Part shown: positions 27,174-35,210 of the stretch, piece after piece | How the letters are laid out: every line of letters starts with the position of its first letter | Position numbering within the stretch: the first letter of the stretch is position 1 | NCBI RefSeq assembly: GCF_900129215.1 | Contig: NZ_FQUQ01000005.1 | Span: forward strand, 636,516-700,515 | From: Pedobacter caeni | GTDB lineage: Bacteria; Bacteroidota; Bacteroidia; Sphingobacteriales; Sphingobacteriaceae | Length of the DNA stretch: 64,000 nt | Direction of reading: 5' to 3' | Translations under genes and position numbers: made by a program | The notes under the pieces: model-generated | What the model was told of the DNA's origin: nothing | Database searches by the model: none | Seen by the model: only the letters and a program-made list of their open reading frames with translations

Positions 27174-28265
27174 ATGAAAATAAAGCAGGCCCTTATCCTT
27201 AGCAGCTGCTTCATGCTGATGCTCTCTTCTGCATGTACCACAAATACTTCCAAAAAGAAGGGCTCAAATTCAGGGACTTCAGATACCAGCAGCGGTCAGC
27301 AGGTGCTCCCGGCCGTCAAAGATCAGTCAGAACTGCTGCGGAAATTATTGAAAGCCCGGCACATTTACCCTTTTCATGTAGTGCCTTCCCCAGAATCGAA
27401 AGATACTTATGTGGTACTATATCAGCAATCTTCCGAGAAAAAGGCCCCTAAAGACATTTATTTTTATACAGAGGATGAGCTGTTTTTCTATGCGGCGAAA
27501 GTGCAGCTGATCAATGATAAAGAGGTCAGATTAACCAGTAAGAAACTGGTGATGCAGGAAGAATCGACCTATTGTACCATAGATTCAACTGTGAATAATG
27601 TAAAAATTGCCGGCAAAGACTACATCTCTCTGGTTTACCGCAAAGAGTTTAAAGGGACCGCAATCGTAGAGAAATTTATAGACTTTCAGCTCATAGACCT
27701 CAGCAGCCTGGACAATTATACCCTGGGATTTGAGGGAGTGTATTCCTTTAAATGTAAGGAATGCCTGGAAGGGAGACTGACCAATGAAAAGAAACTGGAA
27801 GGAAAACCTGAACTCCTGGCCTTCTTAAAAGGTATGGTGGCAAAATCCCCTCATGTCTACCATCCTTCGGAAAAGGATAAAGATCCTTACCATGTCCTTA
27901 ACTATGAGATCAAATGGGAAAAGGACAACCAGGCCAGCAATCATATGGCAAATGGCCATGGGGAGCTGGAATTTCCTGTAAGAACCACTTATTACCATAC
28001 CAATCTTTTCAATTTAAATCAGGGGACTGAGGTTGAAACCGCAGAAAATGAGCAATACTTATTTAAGAGTTTCTTTTGTGGCTCTGTTATTGGTTTTGAC
28101 AAACAAAAGAAATTATACTTCCCGGTAATGATCGAAAGTTGTAATGGTTTTTGCTCCAAAAACATCAGTATCAATGCAGGTGTGTTAAAAATAAGCTATG
28201 AGGATGAGGTATCTTATGAGGTTCCGTTAGCAGACCTTGTCTTTGACAAACAGAAAGAAAAATAA
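27174..28265 (+). CDS. Lipoprotein of unknown function
   Basis: 363 residues. Lipobox MLMLSSAC follows a basic, hydrophobic N-terminus. A low-complexity Ser/Thr/Gly linker of about 20 residues leads to a beta-rich globular domain with four cysteines in two groups (FKCKECLEG near 195 and ESCNGFC near 325), which may form disulphides in the periplasm. I do not recognise a family. It is preceded by the 27105-27173 inverted repeat and stands alone. Confidence 0.85.
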   Translation: MKIKQALILSSCFMLMLSSACTTNTSKKKGSNSGTSDTSSGQQVLPAVKDQSELLRKLLKARHIYPFHVVPSPESKDTYVVLYQQSSEKKAPKDIYFYTEDELFFYAAKVQLINDKEVRLTSKKLVMQEESTYCTIDSTVNNVKIAGKDYISLVYRKEFKGTAIVEKFIDFQLIDLSSLDNYTLGFEGVYSFKCKECLEGRLTNEKKLEGKPELLAFLKGMVAKSPHVYHPSEKDKDPYHVLNYEIKWEKDNQASNHMANGHGELEFPVRTTYYHTNLFNLNQGTEVETAENEQYLFKSFFCGSVIGFDKQKKLYFPVMIESCNGFCSKNISINAGVLKISYEDEVSYEVPLADLVFDKQKEK

Positions 28266-28352
28266 TTCCATAAGTTTTCATTTGATGTATCTCTGGTCTT
28301 CGTTGCCGCGGTCTGAAAGAACTATACCTTAGCGCAGCGTCCTTCGGTCCTC

Positions 28353-28490
28353 CTTCGATCACAACAGTTAACCGGAACGTCCCCTGAACGTATCCGAAAC
28401 GTACCTGAAACGTCTTATCATACCCCAGGACGTTCCAGGTATATGTCAGGTATATCTCCTGGATGTCCGGGTTATCCGTTTGGATCGAAG
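28353..28490. repeat. 138-bp imperfect inverted repeat with 11-bp tandem units
   Basis: Outer arms CTTCGATC (28353-28360) and GATCGAAG (28483-28490) pair perfectly. Inside the left arm four 11-base units run from 28372 to 28415 with the shared core GAACGT or AAACGT; the right arm holds units of 10-11 bases from 28426 to 28468 built on CAGG. The right-arm sequence resembles the reverse complement of the left. It could be a miniature mobile or REP-like element, a structured RNA, or an array of protein-binding sites at one helical turn each. Confidence 0.65.
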
Positions 28491-28535
28491 AAAGATACTG
28501 TTATACTACCGGATGGATGGTTTGGATTCAGAAAG

Positions 28536-28569
28536 GAAGGCCCTGCAAGTATACAACTTGCAAGGCTTC
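28536..28569. other. Stable hairpin
   Basis: The core TGCAAGT/ACTTGCA (28544-28550 and 28556-28562) with a 5-base loop is extended by GCC/GGC and GAA/TTC with one mismatch and one bulge, 13 bp in all. No T run follows on either strand, so it is not a standard terminator. It may belong to the neighbouring repeat element. Confidence 0.5.
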
Positions 28570-28714
28570 ACTATTAAACCCCCCGGTATAATGTCATTTG
28601 TTTCCTGAATTTAATTAAAAAGAACTGAATGAATTTGTTTTTCCATATTCATTTTTCATTCATTATTTCTGAAACACGGATAAACCAACAGGAAAAACGA
28701 ATTACGTTTAAGTG

Positions 28715-28739
28715 TTGCAATTTTAAAATAAAATTGCAA
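28715..28739 (+). promoter_or_regulatory. AT-rich hairpin upstream of the jelly-roll lipoprotein gene
   Basis: Perfect 10-bp arms TTGCAATTTT and AAAATTGCAA with a 5-base loop, followed by TTTTTATATAG, 34 bases before the start at 28773. It may be an operator or a weak attenuator. The low GC content argues against a strong terminator. Confidence 0.45.
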
Positions 28740-28772
28740 TTTTTATATAGATTAACCAAATAAAATCATCCC

Positions 28773-29657
28773 ATGAATAAACAATGTTTAATCGCTCTAT
28801 TTACCGGTTTGGTTTTTAGTGCTTGCGAAAAAGGAACTACAGGTACATCCGGATTGACGGATACACAGAAAAAAGAATCAGACGGCCTCATGAATACCCA
28901 GGCGCTGGGAGTCAGTCTGAAGGCTGACGGACCTGGTGGAACGTATAATCTGATCAATGGTGTATTAGGAGGTAATGCCTGTGAAGTGCCGGATTGTGTC
29001 CATCCTCAGGACCACATTACCGAAGTTTTCGATACCAGTTTAAATACGAATGTATTTGTTTTTTCTGCGCATGTTAGTCCGGATAATGACCGTTGCCAGA
29101 AATTTGACCGCCAGCGTACGGAAATAAAAACTTACAATGCCTCTCCGGATAACCTCAAAGCGACCAATGGTGAAACGGTTACTTACCGCTGGAAATTTAA
29201 AATTGATGCCGGTTTTCAGGCTTCTTCCAGCTTTACGCATCTACATCAGATCAAAGCAGTAGACGGCGACGACTCGATTCCGCTCATTACCCTTTCTGCA
29301 CGTTATGGAGCAAATGATACGGATAAAATGGAACTGATACATGTCAATTCTTCCGGAACAACCACAAAGGTGAAACTGGTAAATCTGGCGCTGTTTCGGG
29401 GGAATTGGGTGGAAGTCATCGAAAAAATCACTTTTGGAAGTAATGGTAAATACAATATTTCTGTTAAAAAGATCAGTGATGGCACAGAACTTCTGGCCTA
29501 TAGCAATACAGATATGGACTTATGGCGTAATGGAATCTCCTTTTGCCGGCCAAAATGGGGGATATACCGCAGTTTAAACAATTCTGCGCGTTTGCGCGAT
29601 GAAGAAGTGCGTTTTGCAGATTTCTGTATTGCAGAAGGAACGGCGGTCTGTCAGTAG
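28773..29657 (+). CDS. Jelly-roll lipoprotein, possible polysaccharide lyase
   Basis: 294 residues. Lipobox GLVFSAC. The mature domain is beta-rich with the central segment DRQRTEIKTYNAS, TYRWKFKIDAGF, FTHLHQIK and a late WRNGISFCRPKWGIYRSL. Arg-x-Glu on one strand and a paired H-x-H on the next, followed by a Trp-Gly-Ile-Tyr strand, recall concanavalin-like polysaccharide lyases (heparin-lyase I and glucuronan-lyase type). I could not confirm the family, so the enzyme call is tentative. Six cysteines in the mature chain suggest disulphides. Confidence 0.7.
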   Translation: MNKQCLIALFTGLVFSACEKGTTGTSGLTDTQKKESDGLMNTQALGVSLKADGPGGTYNLINGVLGGNACEVPDCVHPQDHITEVFDTSLNTNVFVFSAHVSPDNDRCQKFDRQRTEIKTYNASPDNLKATNGETVTYRWKFKIDAGFQASSSFTHLHQIKAVDGDDSIPLITLSARYGANDTDKMELIHVNSSGTTTKVKLVNLALFRGNWVEVIEKITFGSNGKYNISVKKISDGTELLAYSNTDMDLWRNGISFCRPKWGIYRSLNNSARLRDEEVRFADFCIAEGTAVCQ

Positions 29658-29664
29658 GAGGCTG

Positions 29665-30324
29665 CTAGCATTGGCTCAGGTCAATGAGTTCTTGTTTTAT
29701 AGCAAATAAAACCAGTCCGGTCCTGGATTTAAGATCGAACTTTTGAAACAACTCCTGCCTGTAATTGTCAATGGTATGCGGACTCAGGTTCATCTGGTCT
29801 GCAATCTCTTTATAGGTGAGCTCGGAACAGCAAAGCTGAAGGAATTTCATTTCGTTTGCACTGAGCTGATTGGATAAGGGGGGCATGTGCTCGTTCTGAA
29901 TGCTTTTCAGGAGTTTACCGGAAACGAGATCATTCAAATAATAGCCCTGCTGATTGATGATTTTGATGGCATTCACCAGGTCACTCGTTCTGGATTCTTT
30001 GAGCAGGTATCCTCCCGCTCCGTTTTTGAGCATTTTTATAATCGGTTTATCTTCTTCAAACATACTTAAAGCCAGCACCCTGATCTCAGGGTGTTGTTGC
30101 TTTAACCACAATGTGGCCTCATAACCATCAATTACCGGCATACTGATGTCCATCAGGATGACTTCCGGAATTGGATGTTTGTTCAACTTCTCTATCATCT
30201 CTTCCCCATTTGCAGCATCAAAAACAATGTCTACTTCAGGAAATTCAGCCAGCAGGCTGATCAGGCCCTGACGAAATAAAGTATGGTCATCAATGATGGC
30301 TATTGGAATTGTTTTTTTGTCCAT
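29665..30324 (-). CDS. NarL/LuxR-type response regulator
   Basis: 219 residues. Receiver domain with acidic pair D12-D13, phospho-acceptor Asp59 in VILMDISMP, and Lys in FEEDKP; then a LuxR-type helix-turn-helix (about 150-210) with LCCSELTYKEIADQMNLS and HTIDNYRQELFQKF. It should bind DNA when phosphorylated by the adjacent kinase. Last gene of a four-gene minus-strand operon, 20 bases after the kinase gene. Confidence 0.95.
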   Translation of the reverse strand: MDKKTIPIAIIDDHTLFRQGLISLLAEFPEVDIVFDAANGEEMIEKLNKHPIPEVILMDISMPVIDGYEATLWLKQQHPEIRVLALSMFEEDKPIIKMLKNGAGGYLLKESRTSDLVNAIKIINQQGYYLNDLVSGKLLKSIQNEHMPPLSNQLSANEMKFLQLCCSELTYKEIADQMNLSPHTIDNYRQELFQKFDLKSRTGLVLFAIKQELIDLSQC

Positions 30325-30344
30325 AATTGGTGTAAAAAGGCAAT

Positions 30345-31130
30345 TTAATAGGGAGTGGCAATGGTTATTGTTGTCCCCTTTCCGGGGGCGGTATCAAACG
30401 TTACTGTTCCACCAATCATCGCTACTCTTTTTTGTATGTTCTGCAAACCCATACCTTTGTGCAGTTCTCTGGTTTCAGTAAAATCAAATCCAATTCCATC
30501 ATCAGCTATTGATAAAATTAACTGGTCATTTATAAAATCCAAGTTAATCATTATTTCCAATGCTTTTGCATGGCGGATGATATTGTGAAGGGTTTCCTGG
30601 AATAACCTGAAGATCATCGTCTCTATGCCCGCCTTTGCAGGCAGTGTTTTGATGTTACTGTGGTAACTGATCTTATAAAGCTGAGATTTTCCCACCCAGT
30701 CCAGTTCAAATGCAATTGCACCAATCAGTCCCCGGCTAATGAGCTCTTCTCCATGAAGCAATCTGGATAAGGCCCGGATCTCTTTGACTGATCTTTTTGC
30801 CAGGTCCTCTGCTGCGGCTATTTTCTCTGTTGCCTTTACAGGATCATCGATTTTGATGGATCCCAGGGTAATGATGGTCAGGCCAAGCAGTTGACCGATA
30901 TTGTCGTGGAGGTCGTACGCAATTGTTTTCAGCGTTTGTTCCTGAACCTCCATCTGAGATTTGAGCAGCTCGTTTTCAAAAGATCTTTTTAAAGACGCGG
31001 TTTCCTCAATGTGTTTCTTTTTGCGACGGTTATACAGATTTACATATACCATCAGAAACAATGGGGCCATCAAAAATATAATGGTGATCAGACTGATGAG
31101 GAAGAAGACTTCCTTTGAAGATATTTGCAT
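30345..31130 (-). CDS. NarX/DesK-type sensor histidine kinase
   Basis: 261 residues from the ATG at 31130; an in-frame TTG at 31154 is also possible. One membrane helix (about 8-32) is followed by a coiled coil, the HisKA_3 motif YDLHDNIGQ with His75, and an HATPase domain (RLFQETLHNIIRHAKA, ADDGIGFD, GMGLQNIQKRV). There is almost no extracytoplasmic part, so the stimulus must come through the membrane or from partner proteins. The start overlaps the preceding membrane-protein gene by 43 bases. Confidence 0.93.
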   Translation of the reverse strand: MQISSKEVFFLISLITIIFLMAPLFLMVYVNLYNRRKKKHIEETASLKRSFENELLKSQMEVQEQTLKTIAYDLHDNIGQLLGLTIITLGSIKIDDPVKATEKIAAAEDLAKRSVKEIRALSRLLHGEELISRGLIGAIAFELDWVGKSQLYKISYHSNIKTLPAKAGIETMIFRLFQETLHNIIRHAKALEIMINLDFINDQLILSIADDGIGFDFTETRELHKGMGLQNIQKRVAMIGGTVTFDTAPGKGTTITIATPY

Positions 31131-31756
31131 AGGAAAGCGTAAGACCAGCAGCAATATAGCAATACATTAAGTATATTGAAAATTCTATACCTGATAGATT
31201 GTGGGAAGATAGAGATCTGATCCTGAATGAGGTAATCAAAGAAAATATTTGTCGACGTACTTCCAAAATAGAAAATCAATGTTCCATTAACCCACCAGAA
31301 GGGAGGGTAAATACTCAGGCGCTCAAACTTTTCATCTTTCAGAATGAGGTAGTAAAAGTATAAGCTGGCCAGTACAAAGGCCACAGATAAGGCAGAGGCT
31401 GTTTTAAAGGTGAAATTCAAGAAATTATTGCTGATCAGTTCCAAAGTGTAAAAAAGAGCAAAAAGACTGAGCCATCCGATTAACCACTTGCTTTTATTCA
31501 CGTATTTCTTATATAGGAAATAGAAAAAGGTGCTGATAAAACCGCATTCTACCAGTAAAAATACATTGTACAGGTAGAGGTTGGACTGATGTAAAACTTT
31601 CCTCAGGTGAATGGCCGAAACCTCTGTGAAACAGGTGAAAAGTAAATAAAGGATGCTGAGCCTCCATATTGGATCCTTTTCTTTATAGAGACAAAGGCAG
31701 GCAACAAGGAGGCAGCTGAATTCTATGATGGTATTAACGGTAAAATAAAGGGTCAT
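31088..31756 (-). CDS. Multi-pass membrane protein of unknown function, kinase-operon partner
   Basis: 222 residues from the ATG at 31756, which overlaps the stop of the preceding lipoprotein gene as ATGA; a longer start at 31825 is not needed. Seven hydrophobic helices are visible, rich in Phe, Tyr and Leu, with few charged loops. No family recognised. Its overlap with both the lipoprotein and kinase genes indicates tight coupling, so it is a candidate signal-sensing or accessory subunit of the two-component system (inference). Confidence 0.82.
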   Translation of the reverse strand: MTLYFTVNTIIEFSCLLVACLCLYKEKDPIWRLSILYLLFTCFTEVSAIHLRKVLHQSNLYLYNVFLLVECGFISTFFYFLYKKYVNKSKWLIGWLSLFALFYTLELISNNFLNFTFKTASALSVAFVLASLYFYYLILKDEKFERLSIYPPFWWVNGTLIFYFGSTSTNIFFDYLIQDQISIFPQSIRYRIFNILNVLLYCCWSYAFLCKYLQRKSSSSSV

Positions 31757-32316
31757 TTTTTTATGGGGATCGTATCCGGAATTAGTGTTGCGCCTATACC
31801 TGTACAGTTTGCCGGAGGGGGACACATCTCACCACGATTCTCGGGTGTGGTGGATAAAATCATTCCATTGGCGGCTTTACTGTTTATTTTATCATTGTAA
31901 TAGTCTCTGTGGTAACCAAGACTGTCTTTGGTAGAAACCATAATCAGGGTGTTGCGGTTCCAGTATTCCTTAATTGGAACATGTGTTTTGCTTTGGGCAT
32001 TGTAAGTGCTGTCGTAAGTTGCGAAATAAAAACGGATGCCGTCACCACCTTCAGCTTCTATTTTTTTAATCAGGCTTTTAAGCCTTTCTATACCAAACCA
32101 AACTGCACGGGTATCCGGCACTTCTTTATCGTCTGAAACCACCGTTCCGGCCCTTCGCCCATAGTTGGCCACGTAGTCTTTGGCCACAGCCAGGGTTAGG
32201 GAGTCGTCTGAGGGGGTTGAAATACTTTCCTGAGTAGTGTCAACAGGTCTGTGCTTACATGCGGTGAATACGGTTGCGCTGATTGCTAAACCGAAGAGTG
32301 TTGTTTTGAGCGTCAT
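31753..32316 (-). CDS. Lipoprotein heading the two-component operon
   Basis: 187 residues. Lipobox TVFTAC at about residue 20. The mature part holds AKDYVANYGRRAG, VWFGIERLKSLIKKIEAEGGDGIRFYFATYD, then a Pro/Cys-rich tail (GEMCPPPANCTG). I do not know the family. It is the first gene of the minus-strand operon with a membrane protein, a kinase and a regulator, so it may deliver an extracellular cue; that is inference from order only. Confidence 0.85.
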   Translation of the reverse strand: MTLKTTLFGLAISATVFTACKHRPVDTTQESISTPSDDSLTLAVAKDYVANYGRRAGTVVSDDKEVPDTRAVWFGIERLKSLIKKIEAEGGDGIRFYFATYDSTYNAQSKTHVPIKEYWNRNTLIMVSTKDSLGYHRDYYNDKINSKAANGMILSTTPENRGEMCPPPANCTGIGATLIPDTIPIKK

Positions 32317-32402
32317 GGGGATAGATTTAAGTTTTAATTAAAAATAGCATTATGATTAGGTTTTTAAAAATTGTTCTTCAAATTTTGAATCGAAGAACTA
32401 CA

Positions 32403-32432
32403 TTTAAAAAGGCCGGGGAGAGCCTTTTTAAA
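32403..32432 (-). terminator. Terminator of the 32463-32921 gene
   Basis: Perfect 11-bp arms TTTAAAAAGGC (32403-32413) and GCCTTTTTAAA (32422-32432) with an 8-base loop; on the minus strand the right-hand side ends in a T run. It separates the upstream hypothetical gene from the two-component operon. Confidence 0.8.
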
Positions 32433-32462
32433 GTAGTTGAGATATAATGGAGCGTTATTTTT

Positions 32463-32921
32463 CTAATGTGAATATTGTATAGAACGCGCATTTAAACTTG
32501 CGGGCATGTAGAGGTCCATGTTTTGATCAGTCGCTGCCAGATGCTTTACATTCGGGCTCATGAAACTCCCTGATGTGCTGGTTAAGGTCTGAAAAGGACG
32601 GAGATTGGCAGGAATGTAAAGCGTCCTGCATACCGAATGTTCTATATTTGAATTGGAGCCAAAGCCGATGATATAGTCCTGTTTGCCAAGTTGCAGGCTG
32701 TTGAATTTTATAGTGCCATGAGGCTGATTGTTTTGAATTTTATGAATTTGAATCGCTGTTTTTAAAGATCTGATCAATGCTCCCTGCCAGATGGCTGCAA
32801 AATATCCCGGAGCCCTGGATCCTGGTAAAATGTTAAAGTCGATTTTTACCGTCGTATTGCCGGATACAAATCCCGAGAATTTTAAGTTGACTTTTGATAT
32901 TTTCAAGGCTTGTAATTCCAT
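32463..32921 (-). CDS. Hypothetical protein
   Basis: 152 residues with no signal peptide or membrane helix. The sequence is rich in beta-prone stretches (VNLKFSGFVSGNTTVKIDFNILP, YFAAIWQGALIRSLKTAI). No family is recognised. It has a good terminator directly downstream and its own gap upstream, which supports a real single gene. The similarity of its first half to bacteriophage-tail-like or adhesin folds cannot be judged by eye. Confidence 0.7.
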   Translation of the reverse strand: MELQALKISKVNLKFSGFVSGNTTVKIDFNILPGSRAPGYFAAIWQGALIRSLKTAIQIHKIQNNQPHGTIKFNSLQLGKQDYIIGFGSNSNIEHSVCRTLYIPANLRPFQTLTSTSGSFMSPNVKHLAATDQNMDLYMPASLNARSIQYSH

Positions 32922-33050
32922 GGTCTAAAGCTCTTTCAAAACCTTTAGGAATAATAAGCTGAAAACCACTTTTTTTTAAAGTGCTTTTACGCCGTTAAAT
33001 TATTATCAGCCCATCTCCAAAAGCAGCTGTAATTCTTTTTAATCAAATCA

Positions 33051-33083
33051 TTTGGATTTACTGAACACCATTCAGTATATTTG
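33051..33083 (+). promoter_or_regulatory. Promoter and operator of the second TetR gene
   Basis: TTTG (33051-33054), 21 bases, TATATTTG (33076-33083), both perfect. The spacer holds the inverted repeat TACTGAA-CACCA-TTCAGTA (33059-33077), which touches the -7 box. Related sites at 33731 and 33809 precede the TolC gene. All three fit one palindromic consensus, ACTGAACACTGTTCAGT. Confidence 0.8.
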
Positions 33084-33101
33084 CAGTGTTAATATAAAGC
33101 A

Positions 33102-33713
33102 ATGGGAATATCAGAAAGAAAAGAGCGTGAGAAAGGGGAGATGAAGAAAATGATCACCACGGCGGCCATGAAAATGTTCCTCGAAGATGGTTATGCGAAA
33201 ACTTCTATCCGAAACATTGCAGATTCGATAGAATACAGCCCCGGTACCATCTATTTATATTATAAAGACAAAGACGAGTTGCTGTATGAAGTACAGGGAC
33301 AAGCCTTTTTACAATTACTTGAAGCCTTCAAAAAAAACGCAACCAGCAAAGATCCTATCAAGAGACTGGAACAATTGGGGAAGACCTATGTCTCCTTCGG
33401 ATTGGAGAACCCGGAACTGTATGACCTGATGTTCATCATTCGCGCGCCTATGAATGTAGACGATGAACTTCATAAAGACAATGGGGCAGAATCCTTTTAC
33501 TATCTGGTGGATTGCCTGGGAGAATGCATGAAAAACGGGCTGTTGATTTTCAAGGATCACATGCAGGCCGCTTTGCAGGTCTGGTCTATGATGCATGGAC
33601 TGGTATCGCTTAATCTCCGTTGCCGCTTAAAAGTAATGGTAATGGGAGAAGAATCAATTCAGCCAATATTATTTAAAGCAGTAGAAGAATATCTGGACTC
33701 GATTAGGGTCTAG
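33102..33713 (+). CDS. TetR/AcrR-family regulator of the RND efflux operon
   Basis: 203 residues. N-terminal HTH at about 15-60: ITTAAMKMFLEDGYAKTSIRNIA, ending GTIYLYYKDKDELL. C-terminal domain helical, matching TetR_C types. It sits in front of a TolC-MFP-RND operon and carries an operator in its own promoter that recurs before the TolC gene, so it is the probable local repressor of the pump. The leader at 33731-33842 carries two further copies. Confidence 0.94.
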   Translation: MGISERKEREKGEMKKMITTAAMKMFLEDGYAKTSIRNIADSIEYSPGTIYLYYKDKDELLYEVQGQAFLQLLEAFKKNATSKDPIKRLEQLGKTYVSFGLENPELYDLMFIIRAPMNVDDELHKDNGAESFYYLVDCLGECMKNGLLIFKDHMQAALQVWSMMHGLVSLNLRCRLKVMVMGEESIQPILFKAVEEYLDSIRV

Positions 33714-33730
33714 GTTTTTTTTGCTCAGTC

Positions 33731-33842
33731 ACTAAACACTGTTCATTATGTACACATCATTTATAGAAAATTAAACCTGATACCTGAATCAAAATTTTTT
33801 GCAACAATACTAAACACTGTTCACTATGTACACATCATTTAT
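33731..33842 (+). repeat. 34-bp direct repeat carrying operator and start region of the TolC gene
   Basis: Two 34-base copies, 33731-33764 and 33809-33842, differ at one base and lie 78 bases apart. Each holds an operator-like site (ACTAAACACTGTTCA), the ATG and the first six codons of the TolC gene. TTTG stands 23 bases before the TATG in both copies. In the first copy the frame stops after eight codons (33748-33774, MYTSFIEN), so it is an aborted start that could be translated as a leader peptide. Confidence 0.8.
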
Positions 33843-35199
33843 TAAAACACACATTGTACTCATTACCTGCGTGTTGTCGTTGTGGAGGCCTGCGGTAGCC
33901 CAGGAACATCCCCAACAGCTGGACGAATACATCGCCTTTGCCTTCGCCCAAAATCAGGGCTTGAAGCAACAGCAATTCGATCTCGAAAAGGCAATGTTTG
34001 CTTTGAAAGAAGCAAAAGCCATGTATATGCCCACCGTAAGTATGTTGGGTAGTTATACCAAAGCAGATGGCGGCCGTACCATTGATGTGCCGGTAGGAGA
34101 CCTGGTCAATCCGGTTTATGCGGCATTAAATGAATTAACGGCTTCCAATAAATATCCTCAGCTTCCCAATCAGTCCTTTCTGCTGAACCCAGATAATTTT
34201 TATGATGTGAAACTGAGAACTTCTCTTTCTTTGATCAATGCAGAAATCCGTTACAATAAACTGATTAAACAACAACTCATCAGCAGTCAGCAGGCCGCAT
34301 TGAATGTATATAAAAGAGCTTTGGTAAAAGACATCAAAACAGCCTATTATCATTATTACCAGGCATTGCAAGGAGTGGAGGCTTACCAAAGCGCTTTGTT
34401 GCTCATTGCCGAAAACATCAGGGTAAATACCAGTCTCCTGAAAAATGGAGTCAGAAACGGAACCGCTTTACTTCGTGCGCAAACAGAACAGCAGAAAACA
34501 AATGCCGCACTAATCAATGCACAGCGGAATGTGGGCAATGCAAAGGCATATTTCAACTTTTTACTCAACCGGCCGCTAAAAGATTCCATCATCTCCGGAC
34601 CTATGCCCTCTGTGATGGCCGAACCGGATACACTAAGTGGGATTTCCGGTCGCGAGGAGCTGAAACAACTACAGGCATTGAAAGAGGTAAATACCCTGGA
34701 CTATAAGTTACAACGTTCCAACATCATTCCTAAACTGAGTACTTTTCTTGATCTGGGTTCACAGGGGATGGATTTTAAGGTCAACGATAAAACCAGGTAT
34801 TACCTGTGGGGTGTAAACCTGCAATGGGACATCTTTACCGGTGGTAAGAACAAGTTTCGTGCGGCACAGTCGCAATCCGGACTCAAGGTTACTCAGGCCA
34901 GGCTGGATGAAGCAGAGCAGTCATTCCGCTTACAGCTGCTTCAAACCTATAATAACTATAATTCAGCGAAAGCAGCTTGTACAAGTGCAATTGCAGGTCT
35001 GAATCTTGCCGGCAAATATTATAAGGACCAGCTGAAAGCCTACAATGCTGGTCAGTTGTTATACCTTGAACTTATAGATGCTCAGGACCAGTTAACCAAT
35101 GCCCGTTTGCGCATGGCGGAGACTCAGGCAGAGCTGCAGATCACCCTTGCCGAACTGGAACGCAACCAGGCCACTTATCCAATTCAAAACCCTCATTAA
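33826..35199 (+). CDS. TolC-family outer-membrane efflux protein
   Basis: 457 residues with a signal peptide ending VAQ. Two OEP repeats of long helices: LDEYIAFAFAQNQGLKQQQFDLEKA at the start, LVKDIKTAYYHYYQALQGVEA, and YNAGQLLYLELIDAQDQLTNARLRMAETQ at the end, the classic final helix. It is the outer-membrane channel of the RND pump encoded by the next two genes, and its expression is probably set by the TetR protein through the duplicated operators in its leader. Confidence 0.94.
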   Translation: MYTSFIKTHIVLITCVLSLWRPAVAQEHPQQLDEYIAFAFAQNQGLKQQQFDLEKAMFALKEAKAMYMPTVSMLGSYTKADGGRTIDVPVGDLVNPVYAALNELTASNKYPQLPNQSFLLNPDNFYDVKLRTSLSLINAEIRYNKLIKQQLISSQQAALNVYKRALVKDIKTAYYHYYQALQGVEAYQSALLLIAENIRVNTSLLKNGVRNGTALLRAQTEQQKTNAALINAQRNVGNAKAYFNFLLNRPLKDSIISGPMPSVMAEPDTLSGISGREELKQLQALKEVNTLDYKLQRSNIIPKLSTFLDLGSQGMDFKVNDKTRYYLWGVNLQWDIFTGGKNKFRAAQSQSGLKVTQARLDEAEQSFRLQLLQTYNNYNSAKAACTSAIAGLNLAGKYYKDQLKAYNAGQLLYLELIDAQDQLTNARLRMAETQAELQITLAELERNQATYPIQNPH

Positions 35200-35210
35200 A
35201 ATTCATAGAC

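Larger units (their letters stand above)
28266..28772. other. Structured intergenic region with repeats
   Basis: 507 bases without a credible gene. It contains, in order, a 138-bp imperfect inverted repeat with 11-bp internal units (28353-28490), a stable hairpin (28536-28569) and an AT-rich hairpin (28715-28739) just before the next gene. The density of structure is far above that of any other gap in the window. Confidence 0.7.

Noticed and set aside
28536..28569. Terminator for the lipoprotein gene ending at 28265
   Set aside because: The hairpin is 270 bases past the stop and has no T run on either strand.
28266..28772. CRISPR array
   Set aside because: Units are only 11 bases with no spacers and no cas genes are near.
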